Part shown: positions 46,155 through 57,365 of the stretch, piece after piece
Layout: each line of letters starts with the position of its first letter
Position numbering within the stretch: position 1 is the first letter of the stretch
Assembly (NCBI GenBank): GCA_017591395.1
Contig: WEDG01004483.1
Span: 201,501-265,500 of the forward strand
DNA: 64,000 bases
Direction of reading: 5' to 3'
DNA from: Schistocephalus solidus
Lineage: Eukaryota; Platyhelminthes; Cestoda; Diphyllobothriidea; Diphyllobothriidae
Translations under genes and position numbers: made by a program
Notes under the pieces: model-generated
Seen by the model: only the letters and a program-made list of their open reading frames with translations
What the model was told of the DNA's origin: nothing
Databases searched by the model: none

Positions 46155-49100
46155 AATAAATAAAAAATAAATACATTGTATATTTAAGGCCCAGAAAGCC
46201 CCATCATTACAAACTTAGTACCGTGGTTTAAATAAATACAAAGTGGATAATTGCTGCACTATGTGAGCATCCATATGAACAGCAGGAATGAGTAGTATGG
46301 TAAACTTATCCGATTCAAAACAATTTGCCATTTTTAAAACAAAAGTCAACAATCTTTGGCATATACGGTGAACTGGAAAAGAAGCAGTAAAAAAAACTCC
46401 TAGGGTTAAATTGGAGGCGGAGTTCGGCGAGCCGCCAATTTAAAAAAATAGGAGAAAAAACTGCTTCACTAAAAAATTAATAGCTAGATGCAATGGGATA
46501 GTATTGTGATGTTGCTGACAACGTATGAAGGTTCAGAACGCTCATTGTGGGGTGAGAGATGATCTAGCATTCAGAGCTTCTGTTTATAAACACCACTGGA
46601 GGTGAGAGAGGACGAATTCATCGTAGACAACATGGTCGAAACTAAGAGGGGACAGTATATGTCACGATATCATCATCGAGATGCGACTTTGCCTACTGCA
46701 TAGTCCATCACCAAATAGGCGAAACCATGAGAACCCGCCTCGATCATCAACAGAACCTGGAGACTATCTTCAGGGTTGCAAATTTGGAGGAAAGTATCAA
46801 GGTTGTTAAGATTTGGCAATGTTAGTTTAAAAGGAGGGGAAGAAAAAGTGAATGCAAATATTGACTCTGCAGAGCATGATGGAAATATAATTAGAGACCA
46901 ATATAATATCAAGGGAGCTGCTTCAAATACCAGGAGGATCCTTTTCGAAATCCAAAAGTGGCGAGTTTGGGAAAGGAAACAGACAATAAGGACTTTATAT
47001 CTTCCGAAGTTAAATGTTTGCGTACTTTGGTTTTGAAAATAACTAATGTAGACGACAACCTAATTTGCAGTGGAAGATTATTCCATATTAAAGCATATTT
47101 GGAGGCAAAAAACTGAGACCGGCTAGTTTTCGAGCTAAGGGGTGGTGAAATGATCATGGAGGAATTACGAGTGGCATAGGGTCAATCTACCGGAGTGAGA
47201 GCGTTAATTCATTAGAGTTTTGGGCTAGAGTTAACGCGAAACAGGAAGAAGAGACCAGCTACGATTCTTCTTACCCGCAGAAATTTAATGTTTGCTAACT
47301 GGCATCTATCCGTATAATAGATACTGTATCCAGGAAGAGAAAATAGTCTTCGAGTACAAACCCTCGCAACTTTGTAAATCTTACTGCGATCAGAGTCATT
47401 CATCATCCCAAAGAGGGGACATCAGTATTCTAGGATAGGAAGAACAAGCATGCGGTATAGGTTTAACTTTAATTCCGGAAGGAAGAAATTATGTGATATA
47501 AACCACATATCTGTGCAGCCTTTGCAGAAATTCGATCTGCATGAGGCAATAATGCTAGGTTATTTTTGAAACTTAGACCTAAGTCTTTTATGGTTGATCG
47601 TTCTAAAAGTGTACTATTTTGGAATACTAGGGGTCCAGGAAGCTTGGCGGGGCCAAAACATATGAAACTGCTCTTGGATGGAGAAAATTTCATCTGTCAA
47701 GTACAGCTCCAACGTGAGAGCATAAGTAGATCAGTGTTGATTTTATCCACGCAACTACTGGCAGTGTCTTTAGAAAATGAATAAATACACTTGAGATCGT
47801 CAGCGTCAACGAAATTTTGTGAATTTGTGAGTAGAGCTGAAATTTCGTTCATGTACAGAATGAAGAGAAGGGGACCTAGAACCGTGCCTTGAAAAACGCC
47901 ACTCGTGATCGGCTGAAGCGTCGAATAGCTATTACCTACTATAACCTTCTGGCTGCGGTTAGACAAGTAGGAACCAATGAAGTCAAGGAGAGGAGGCCGG
48001 ATGACGCGGGCTTCCAGTTTCACCAGAAGAAGTCTGTGCGGTACCTTGTCAAAGGTTTTGCTCAGGTCAAAGTAGATCACAACCACTGACTGTTGCTCAT
48101 TACGAAGGAAGTGACGAGGTTAAGAAAAGCTAAGTGACACACTTCGCATGATCTCCCAGGTAGAAAACCGTATTGCGAGTCACTTAAGAGATTATTTTCT
48201 AAGCAAAAGTCGAGAATTTGATTAAAAATAATTTTTCAAGAAGTTTTGCTAGAGCGGGGGTTTTGTGAACGCCTCGATTCTTATTTACGTCCGAACGAGA
48301 TCCCAACTTGAAGACAGGAAGAAAAATCGATGTCTTCCACGAGTCAGGAAATAATCCGTTTAAAAGATAAACTGAGAATACAGGGCTTAGCAATCGGGGA
48401 AAGCTGGGCACTTTCTTGATAACTGAGTTTGGAATACCGTCAGTCCCCGAAGAGTGCGAGTTTTTTAGACGAATTATTTGCTTACGAATTATTTCTATGA
48501 AGAAATCAATGGTGCTGATAACATTAAATGAGGATGCCTGTAACATCGGAACCGGTTCAGATTCCATCGTAAGATGATTTGCAATAAATGCACTAAACAA
48601 TTTTGCCTTGTCAGAATCTTCGAGAATGAAGTTCTTAGTTTTATTAAGTAATGGAGGTATTTCATAACCTCGTTTATAGCAGGATCGACGGCGGAACAGG
48701 TGAGCAACAGATTTTGCAGAGTTTGGCTCGCTGAGTGCGCATGATTCCCTATGTCTGTCCCTTGCAAGCCGAATCTTAGAGGCTAATTCAAAAATCTCTG
48801 CAATCCTTAGATGTACAGATAACGAACTAGTATTTTGTTTTTTTAATTGCTTCCTCAATTTCTTTAGTCTTGGAAAAAGAAAGTGGGGGACGGCGGATTC
48901 CGAAGTGTAGGGCTTGACAATTTTGTTTGACACAAATTCCAGGATGTTATTCGAAACGACTGACATGAAGTCAGAAAGACTTAATGCATCGTTCTTGGAG
49001 GAGAGATGCTGCCAATCCAATGAGTCCAAAAAGTTGTTCATTAAGCTCATTTCTGCGAGGTCAAAAGCATGATAGGTACGAACGGCGCTAGCCTTTTTCG

Positions 49101-49354
49101 ATGAGACAATTGGTAAGCAACAGTGAATTAATGTATGGTCACTTTGGAAGAGGTCCTGCTTAAAAGCAACGAAGAAGGGAGCAATGTCATTTGTGAAAAT
49201 CAGGTTTATACATCCTCCTATCTCCTCCACTTCTATACGCTCTCCGTTCGTTGCTTTCAGGTATTGCTTTCTTTGGGATAACCTGTCAATCGATATAAGG
49301 TTAGCCAATAACCTGTCTGCTTTCAAGCGAAGATTATGCATATACCTCAACCCT
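46155..49354 (-). mobile_element. LINE-2 subfamily A, copy 3 (longest)
   Basis: A 3.2 kb minus-strand insertion. GATTAAA at 46148-46154 and 49355-49361 looks like a 7-bp target-site duplication. The 3' tail is AATAAATAAA-type. The 383-codon frame 49350-48199 holds the end of the endonuclease (INLIFTND, SDHTLIHCC), a linker, and the first reverse transcriptase motifs (SSGTDGIPNSV). 48086-47697 has FDLSKTFDKVPHR, SGVFQGTVLGPLLF and DADDLKC, where the usual aromatic residue is Asp. 47693-46909 covers the C-terminal domain. A few frameshifts; 5' truncated in the endonuclease. Confidence 0.85.
46382..46466 (-). other. LINE-2 3' UTR hairpin, copy 3 (best preserved)
   Basis: AAGCAGT/ACTGCTT, CTCCTA/TAGGAG, AAATTGG/CCAATTT and GGCG/CGCC nested stems in 85 nt, with A-rich internal loops and a GAGTTCGGCGAGC top. 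All stems can form together. Confidence 0.75.
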
Positions 49355-49361
49355 GATTAAA

Positions 49362-50940
49362 TTAACTTTTATTTTTGTCATCCTTTACGAGCAGCTTTTT
49401 CCATGACACCGAGAAAAAACCATCGGGAATTTAGAAATCAATCTACAAATTATGTCTTCTCCGCAAACTAAGAGGTGTTCATAACCCTCAGTAAAATGAT
49501 CCACAAAAAAGTGGGTCATAGAGGCGCGCTAATTTTAAATCACCCAAGATTCGTTTGCCGATAAACATCATCTGAATTCCAATCTGACTATTGAGATGAG
49601 CAGGCTCACATTTATTATAGATTCTCATGTTAACTAGCACCCCTGATTGTACTGTTTTAACTTCTTCTTATTCAAATGCCGGATCTCCAATTACCCTAAA
49701 ATACTACGTTCAGAAGAAGTCTACCATACTGTTTTATATTCCCTCGTGAAGCAGTTTTGTTTCTCCTGCATTGCTTCTTTAAAAAAGACGATATTTACAG
49801 CCATTTTTTTCGTAACCCCTTGATTTTGACCATCATTTGGAAATATTGACGACCTTATTGGTTCCCTCGGTCTTTGCGGTTCTCCTCTAGCTTGACACTT
49901 TGCAAACTGTTATAACCTCGTCTGCTAACGCATCGGCCGCACCTTAGAGCGATGCTGTTTGTCGCCATACCCTTCTCTACAATATCGACCCTACCTGGAC
50001 TGCTGATGATCGTGTCGGGCTTCTCTGTCAGTGATATCAGCAATCAACAATGAGCCTATCATGGTCACATCTCTGGCACTTCGACTATGATCTTCTCGAC
50101 CTGCATGGTCCTTAAATTATTGGAGTCTAAGTGTAATGATGATGCCCGTGGATGTTTCCCCTGTCTAGCATCCTTGAGAGTTACGCTCACAGCTAGTCGA
50201 TGCGCATTGTGATCAAACCTGCGGTGACGAAAAGAAGCTTCTGTCGTTACATAATTTCTCCCACGGGGAGGAGCATTTGGAATCCACAAACGCACTCATC
50301 AGCGTGTCGATCCTACCTCATGCATATGTTTTCTTCAATTAGTGACAGTTTTTTCTCCTTACAACCCACAAACCCCAGTTAACATATGACTTTTCCATAA
50401 AATGTTTAAAGAGTATTTTTCACTGTTCTTTTTATTTCTTTAATTTTTGACAGCACTGGCTTGTGAGATTTGTCATCACCAAGAAGCTGACATACTATTC
50501 AAAACTTAACTTGACATGATTATGCATTAATTTTAGTTTTTTTTTTCAATGGCAGTGCCCTTACTGGTACTCGTCTAAATATATCTAAGTATATTTATTT
50601 TGGATGACCTTTCTAGGTAGATTTTGTCATCCTCAAGTCTTAATTTCGGTCCCTTTATTTCGGTCGTGGTTTTTCAGATAGTCGTCTGTGGAGTTGTCCT
50701 TTCACAAAATGCGTGCTTTTAGAAGTTGCTGAGGTTTTTTCTGGACCAGGGTAGCCTTACCTGTTCTCTGCTGTTCAAAGATCCCTGAGGAGCAGCGGCG
50801 GCACATTATTTTCCCTTCTATTATCCGAATTGTTCTACGTACGCTTACATTTCCATCTGTGTTTAACTTTTTATCCAGCATATATTTGAATTTCTTCATG
50901 TCTGTATTAAAAAATTTTACTCATACAAATCTTAGCTTAT
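49362..50940. other. No gene seen
   Basis: Mostly unique AT-rich sequence. It should begin with the continuation of the interrupted plus-strand LINE, but no coding match was recognised. Overlapping short frames at 49855-50382 show no domain. Confidence 0.4.
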
Positions 50941-50944
50941 TACG

Positions 50945-52140
50945 TAATAAATAAATAAATAAATGAAATAGGTTTATTGATTTGGCACTGCTTGGCGCCG
51001 TCAAATCCTGAGAACACAGGAAATACCTAAAACAAACTCCTCTTTTCATTAAACACTTAAGCTTTGGTTTGTTTGTTTGCTTAAATAGCAGTGTTGAAAT
51101 GACGAGTTTGTTTTAAGTAAAAAAACCTGTTTTCCAAGGTTAAGAAATAGCAAAAATGAAGTAAAAACAGCTATACATAATGAAGATGAATGTATCAGGG
51201 AAATAATGTTTAGAGTCAAGACTAGTCTGTTATTGACGTTCGAGGGTATTCATTTGACAGAGGTAGAAACGTCTGCGGTCGATTCGAAGGGATAGGTACT
51301 TCCAATCAGATGCGAGCGCATCCTGGAAATTCATAGATGCTATTTTTCACCCTGCGCACCCTAAATGGCATGACTACTTTATGTGTTTACGTGCTGTTGC
51401 CCTCCCATAGATTCTGAAGAGAAACTCGAGCTAATACGCCTACTGATCCAGTGATCGCAACATGAAACAAAACACATATTCGCTTCCATGGCTGAATTCC
51501 CTGACGAATCGATTGAAACTGATCTCATCTGACCTCATCTGTCTGCGGATTATTATCTTTGTTTCCGTCGGAGTCTTCCAGATGACGATTATGATAACTG
51601 TGAGAACTTGTTGTTAAGAACGCAATGGGAAGTTTTTTATATGCGCACAAATTGATCGTAGTCCATTGTCATAAGTAAAACCAGTGCAGATGAAATAACT
51701 TTAAGGGTTGAGTTAACTTCATCGGGTAACTTTCTAATTGCATCAACCTGAACGCATGGTAACGAGATACTTTTGCCTTGGATTTATGCTTAAATGGTTT
51801 TATGGCTTCCACCAACGTTCACGTATTTATCTGCTAGGTCATCAATCTCTCCTCGGGCCTTTCTCGGCACGATAACATGTTAGACTTATCGAATTTAAAC
51901 TTCATCTTTTTAGCTAACTTAATAAGGTAGCTCCTTTTTTATCACAGCATCCAACCACTTCAGTATATTTAAATTCTTAAACATTATTTTGGGCCATTCA
52001 ACGTTATAATTTTTACGCAACTAACTTATGATCGTCCGCATATTCCATATTTTAAGCAAATGCAAAGTTTTGGTTCACAGCAACGAGAAGATGTGTCACT
52101 TCTTTCAGAATAATAAACGAAAAGACATGCTTAAAGAGTT
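50945..52140 (-). mobile_element. Third LINE type remnant with (AAAT)n tail
   Basis: The + strand begins with AATAAATAAATAAATGAAATAGG (3' tail of a minus-strand element, 50945-50970). About 1.1 kb inside, the minus strand reads MEYADDHKLVA (YADD at 52042-52031) and further on KKMKFKFDKSNML, which fits the reverse transcriptase active site and the following W..KFN..K motif. Otherwise heavily decayed. Confidence 0.6.
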
Positions 52141-52639
52141 TTATGTGGGGGGATAAAGGAATTGGTGGACAGAAAACCCCCGAAGAAGAAATACCAAACA
52201 GCGTATTCTCGGCATTATCTTATTCAAGTAATAGTTTGAGCGTTTAATTGAATACATACTGAAAAACAGTGAAGCTGGCTGGCGTAAGAGCATGAAGCAA
52301 GGGAATGTGAAGTTATTTAAACACAACCCAAACACCAAGAAATAAAAAATTGAGTTATTAAAACAAAACAGAAATAAAACACGCAAAAAATTGACACAAT
52401 AAATGAAAATTAAGGAGTTTAAAGAGCAACTCTTTCCAAAAATAATAAGTAGCCGAGGTTGACCCCACGACCCAGAAAGCCTTATCATAAATATAACCCG
52501 CAACACTAACCAGACATGGGTAACTGGAGACCGTTTCCGTAAGCACCGCTCTAAGCCGAAGGATAAAAGTTATCGTTAACTGAAGAGGAAAAGTTGGACC
52601 TGAATACAGATTCACTTGCCACAAAATTTTTTAAACTAA

Positions 52640-53535
52640 CGATATTAGCTACTTTCATTATATAATGCAAGTTCTTGCAGAAGGGCTCCTTGATTTCATT
52701 CCACAAAAGGTGTTTACCTTAAATGCCACATCTTCCACTGTTTCACACTTTGTTCAAAACCGACTTAAAAAACTATGAAGCAAATAAGCGCTCCATGCAC
52801 AACTTCATTATCAGTTCACTTAAGGATTGCAAACATAATTTAATTTTATTCAAAATGTGTCTCGTGCCACATGGGCATGGGAGCCTCTAACAATTAGTGA
52901 CGCTAATTCTTTCAGATCTTTTGACCAAATAGCCCACCTAAGTTCGTCCGCGAAGACTTACAGAGTCATTCTGCTTACACTGGATCTCAACAACAGTTTG
53001 ATTACAGAGTAAATTTGCAAAGCAGAAGGCATAATTTTCATTTTCACCAACCATTTCAACCTTGCATTCAGTCCAGTCCCCTTTGTCAGCAGATGTTATC
53101 CTCACCTCCGTTAACTTTGTGCCTACCTTTAGCCAACAACAGAGAAGCTGACTAAGTAATTCACATTTAGTCTAAACTGGCAAAACCCCAAGCTCAAGTA
53201 GAAAACTACTACGAGATTTTCCCATTTACTGAGTAAAGTATTCACAATTTTCTCGAGAGTGGTTTCTTTTATTATTATTGGTTACCCTATATTTTTATTC
53301 TTATCTTCAAATCTGGCTCACGCGTGAATGCACAAAATTATCACGGTGATAATTAATTCCTCCTCTTGCCAAAAGCTTTAAAAAACAAATTGCCCTACAA
53401 ATTACTGATTTTTCAATGCATCACTATGGTTGAATGCTCAACAATCAAAGATGGGTTTAAGCTATGCAATCAAGTAAGATTTCTCGCATAATGCCAGCAG
53501 AATTCTGGCCAATCTGCCAGCATTGTGGCCTCAAC
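52640..53535 (+). pseudogene. LINE-2 group remnant, plus strand, with internal deletion
   Basis: Follows the 44.1 kb copy: EGLLDFIPQ, LSVHLRI, WEPLTISD (52680-52910), a reverse transcriptase start, then a jump to ECSTIKD.GLSYAI (53440) and C-terminal matter. The palm with the active site is deleted. Stops throughout. Confidence 0.65.
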
Positions 53536-53734
53536 CATTCTTCGTAAAATGTTTAACGGTTCCTCAACATGGACAAATCCCCGCCAGATTTTTAAAAACT
53601 GCTTATCATTGATATTCACTAATTATAAATATTTAATCATAATAAATTGCTCATACAAATCACCAATGTGCGCAGTGCCATTATTAAACTCCAGCGCTAC
53701 CTTTGTTTTTATAGTGCCCACTAGGAATTAAACA

Positions 53735-53835
53735 TCGTGAACTTAGGCAGGAACCACTAATGGTAGGTATTGACGGCAGTAAGTCAGATATGCCCGTATT
53801 GACATGTATCGTTGATAAGACAAAGTCGTTGGATT
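53735..53835. repeat. Single satellite monomer away from the array
   Basis: GAACTTAGGCAGGAACCACTAATGGTAGGTATTGACGGCAGTAAGTCAGATATGCCCGTATTGACATGTATCGTTGA matches the 85-90 bp monomer of the 35.6-39.9 kb array. Confidence 0.7.
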
Positions 53836-54098
53836 TGCAATTTATTGTGGGCTTCCTTCTTTTTCCGTCGTCGTTTTTGGTTTTCTACTGCGTATGTTTT
53901 AGTTTACTATTGAAATTTATTTGTTTATTTTTTGGTTTTCGTCGGCTGTAAATATTTGCTTTCTGTCGGACACCCACTACAGGTTGATGGAATAGCTATT
54001 TAATGTGATGTTTTGTTAACTATTATTGCAGCCACCTTTTAAACCTTATACTATTCTGTTTTTATTTAAGCTTTGGAGGTTAATTTTACGGAACTGCA

Positions 54099-55355
54099 AT
54101 GAATCCTCAGGGGGCCTTTTGCGCGTACTTTATTATTAGTCATAATTAGCGTTGCTAGAGTTGATAAAGATCAGAATGGTTCTATTACTGCAAAAGAATT
54201 ACAAGAAGCACTTCAGAATGGTGAGATCTTCCATTTATAATAATAGAATTCAGGCGTTGGCACCCCATTCGATATTAACTGCGCCTCCTTGATGATATCG
54301 TTGTTCGACAGAGATAATAACGGAACTATCGATATAAATGAGTTCTGTCAACTTTTTAACTATATTATGCAGTGGAAACAACTTTTTGAGCAACACGATA
54401 GTGATCGATCTGGTTCTATCGACTACAACGAGTTCCGCTCCGCCTTGAGACATTTCCGGTACAACCTCAGCGATAAATTCACCGGTTGGATTATGGGACG
54501 TTTTGACAGGCAGAAAAGGGGCGCTATCGGCTTCGATAAGTACATCTACATCCTCGTGTGCTTGCAGGTAAAAGTCTTTCCGTTTATATACTGGATGCTT
54601 CCCCAGTTTGCTTGGGCTCGTCCTTTGAATTGCATTTACGTATCAGTGCTAGGAGTAGGCATAGCTAAATATTATGCATGAACGCAATGTCCTCCTGGCT
54701 CTTCTTAGTTCGTCTTTTTCTCCTAGATGTTGACCGACAGCTTTAAAGTGCTGGATGTCATGCGGCGTGGTGTCGCAACAATGAGCTTTGAGCAGTTTCT
54801 GGTTGCTGCATTCAATATGTGTGTTTAACTGTACGTACACCGTCAAATGACCTTTAGCATTTTAAATCGAGCATCATATGACTATTTTTCGCCACACCCT
54901 AGCCTTTTTTGTTTTTTTCCTTTTCACATCTATCCGCACAGCAGTCGTAGTCATTATTACTATCTCCCTTTTTTAATGGTTACTGCTGTTAGTCCTATTC
55001 GATTTGTTTTACGATGCATTTAGGGATGTATCCTCAGCCCTTTTACAAAAATCAGACGCATAAAAATTACTACGGAACGATTTTATTTTTTTATGATCAC
55101 CAATTAGAGCGAATTCATTCTTCAGTGTCCAAATAGTGTATGCAGTTCACTCGTGGTGACCATATCGGTTCAAGATCAACCGAAATATATCTTTAAGGCA
55201 TTTACTCCGAAAAAATTGAAAACCTCTTCGTAAACCTAGTTTTCTTTTTACAGATTCTGACTGATCAGTTCCACATCCTCGACAAGAACATGAGGGGCAT
55301 GACCACTGTCAACCTTGAGCAATTCCTCGCCGCCATCTTCCGCCTATCCACTTAA
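54099..55355 (+). CDS. Penta-EF-hand calcium-binding protein (ALG-2/PDCD6-like), copy B
   Basis: Paralog of the gene at 19432. Exons: 54099-54124, 54159-54220, 54254-54567, then 54727-54828 (exon A') or 55254-55355 (exon B'). Exon lengths and phases are the same as in copy A, the introns are again 34 and 33 nt, and the protein is 167 residues. A TAA in frame six codons before the ATG supports the start. EF1 DKDQNGSITAKE, EF2 DRDNNGTIDINE and EF3 DSDRSGSIDYNE are canonical; EF4 ends in Lys. By my count exon 3 differs from copy A at 4 of about 104 residues, against 8 of 30 in exons 1-2, 6 of 33 in exon A and 10 of 33 in exon B. So the calcium-binding core is conserved while the ends change. The reading frame is intact. 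Confidence 0.85.
54727..54828 (+). CDS. PEF copy B, alternative terminal exon A'
   Basis: After TTTTTCTCCTAG; 33 residues beginning MLTDSFKVLD, with ATMSFEQFLVAAFNMCV, stop TAA. Orthologous in position to 20063-20164. The Asn of the EF5 loop in copy A is Met here (DVMRRG). Confidence 0.8.
   Translation: MLTDSFKVLDVMRRGVATMSFEQFLVAAFNMCV
55254..55355 (+). CDS. PEF copy B, alternative terminal exon B'
   Basis: After CTTTTTACAG; 33 residues beginning ILTDQFHILD, with TTVNLEQFLAAIFRLST, stop TAA. Positional partner of 20592-20693 and the fastest changing coding part of the gene pair. Confidence 0.8.
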   Translation: MLTDQFHILDKNMRGMTTVNLEQFLAAIFRLST

Positions 55356-55837
55356 CTTATTACAACCAGGCTTTCTTTTCAATCTAGTTAAGGTGACTTC
55401 ATCCGTCCTATGCCAGCTGAGTAATTCAAACGTACCTGATTTCGCTTTGCTAACAGTTTTTGACTCCTCTGAACATTCGACGTCACTTGTACTTGAAAAC
55501 TCTTCGTCATGAGTTTTAATTTTCTACTGATCTATTCCTAAATGACGGATTGTTCTGTACTACGAAAGCGATTCCTTCAGATTACGGCTGAGGGTGCAAA
55601 CGACATGCAGGCTGCAAATTTACGTTATAGGATTTTATTTTGTACCGAGTGTAAAAGGCAAGTGTTAAGTCTGGCTGCACTATTTGCCAGCTTCTTTAAG
55701 TACAAATTTATTGGGTTGCCTCCTAGGGATTTGCTCAAATAGTCGACGTCTCATTTATACGGTCGGCTTTTCCAATTTTTCTGAAGGGGTGTAGGACTTT
55801 TGAAAATCACAGAATAGCACTACCGAAAAAGACTAGG

Positions 55838-55965
55838 AGAAGCCGTTTCTGGCTTATTAGCCGTCATCAGCCGGGCATACCTAACCCCAGGTTTTGCAAC
55901 ACCTGAGGCTTGAATATGCACCCTTGGTTAGACGTCCAACGCCCTAACCATTGAGCCCAAAGGAT
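55838..55965 (-). mobile_element. tRNA-derived SINE, minus strand
   Basis: On the minus strand: TTTGGGCTCAATGGTTAGGGC (A box), GGTGCATATTCAAGCCTC (B box), then CTGGGGTTAGGTATGCCC and GATGACGGCTAATAAGCCAGAAACGG. Partner of 21224-21343 in the duplication. Confidence 0.75.
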
Positions 55966-56014
55966 CAGTTATACGCTACCTTTGTTGATATACCCGATCA
56001 AAACCGCCAGGAAG

Positions 56015-56165
56015 AGTCTGCGACTAAATGGTTAGAACGTTGGACTTCTAAACAACAGGTCGCGAATTCGAGCTTCAGGTTTTACTATACCCGGGCATGG
56101 GTATGGCCGGCAGGTGACGACTAATGAACCAGAAACGGACATTCCCGTTTCGTGCCTTTGTGAGT
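56015..56165 (+). mobile_element. tRNA-derived SINE, plus strand
   Basis: GCGACTAAATGGTTAGAACG (A box), CAGGTCGCGAATTCGAGC (B box), CCCGGGCATGGGTATGGCCGG, then GACGACTAATGAACCAGAAACGG and ATTCCCG. Its tRNA head faces the head of the minus-strand SINE 50 bp away. Confidence 0.75.
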
Positions 56166-56474
56166 ACTGTTGTACGACTCTTTTTGACGTTGAAGCTGGG
56201 TTATTATACATGTCACTTGCGAAGCACAGACAAACACACGACGCAGCTAAGAGACCTTTTTTGAAACTCCACGCCCTGCTACGGTTACATAATGGCAAGC
56301 ATTAAGTAAAAGCTTGCATTCTAAACTAATAGAAGGCACGCATCGGTGTTTATCTGCAAAAACTGTAAGTTGGACGCTCTAGTGGCGTTTGTCAGAAAGG
56401 GTTCGGCCCGAGTATGCGGTCCAACACGTGTTTTAAGTTAAATATACAGCCAGGACCGCCTTAAGCGGTTTGAA

Positions 56475-57365
56475 AGACACATTTTTGGGGTCAAGACTCT
56501 GATGATCAGATGGGCCAGACACCGTGCCTGATTCCACAGCGGTTGTTAGACAACAACCGAATAAGGCTACCAAAATGGCCTGTTCCGAAACACGATGCCA
56601 CAGCTCCCCTATCCCTGCGCGAAGGAAAAGAGCACTCGAATACTCGGACCCAGAGCGCGCTACCAGCCTCGCCTCCATCGTAGCGGATCAAGTCACAGTG
56701 CTGGTCAGAAATATATTTACAGGTCAGTGGTACTGGCAAGTGGCTAGATTTTAGGCTCTGTCGAAATAAGGCCAATGAGAGCCCGTAGTTCGGGAGTGAT
56801 GCCAGGGTGTTCGTGACGTCGACAGAGTTTAACCAGCTGCTCGCGTTCTCCAGGACAGACGGCATCACGGTAGTTCTCCAGGAAGGTAAGAAGGCACTTA
56901 AACCATATCAATGGCATCCGTCCCTCGGGAGTGTAGTAGGCGGAGCAGTCACGGTCGAACCTTGAGATTAGATGTGGAATAAACAGTTGGACAGCGGGTA
57001 GGGGAGAGGGTTGGTTCAGCCCAAACAGGCTGTTAAATGTACGATGCTGTATAAACGTAAATGAACGAAGGGATGACAGTGAACAGACTAGAAGTAAACT
57101 CCTTAAATCGAAAACCAATGAATGCACGCATTACCATTATAATTATTGTGTGTGTGTTACTGATTGAAGAAAGAAGGTTAGGGAGAACACGGGGTTGAAC
57201 AATCTACCTCTCCTTTATCCAGAAGCGATTTGCGGTCCGCCTATTCCCTCGTCTTTGCAGGGGGAACCGTCAATGACAGCCAAAAAACTGCATCCGTGGG
57301 ATGCCCTCTGAACGTTGGCTTATGTGTCCAGATTTTAGGGTGACATGTTTTGTCCTAGTTTACAC
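56475..57365. repeat. Segmental duplication, copy B, third segment
   Basis: Partner of 25593-26530, close in sequence. Contains the bystin-like last exon. Copy A has a 425 bp insertion just before the matching start. Confidence 0.85.
56744..56960 (-). CDS. BYSL: Bystin-like last coding exon
   Basis: 217 nt after the acceptor TCTAATCTCAAG. It completes a Gly codon with the previous exon, continues FDRDCSAYYTPEG, and ends STEPKI then TAG (56746-56744). The copy A relic at 25909-26126 differs by one inserted base. Confidence 0.8.

Larger units (their letters stand above)
53975..56190. repeat. Segmental duplication, copy B, PEF segment
   Basis: Partner of 19285-21430. Homology starts near TTAACTATTATTGCAGCCACCTTTTAAACC (copy A: TTAACTGCTGTTACAGCCACCTTGTAAACC) and includes gene, introns, 3' flank and inverted SINEs. 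Confidence 0.85.
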
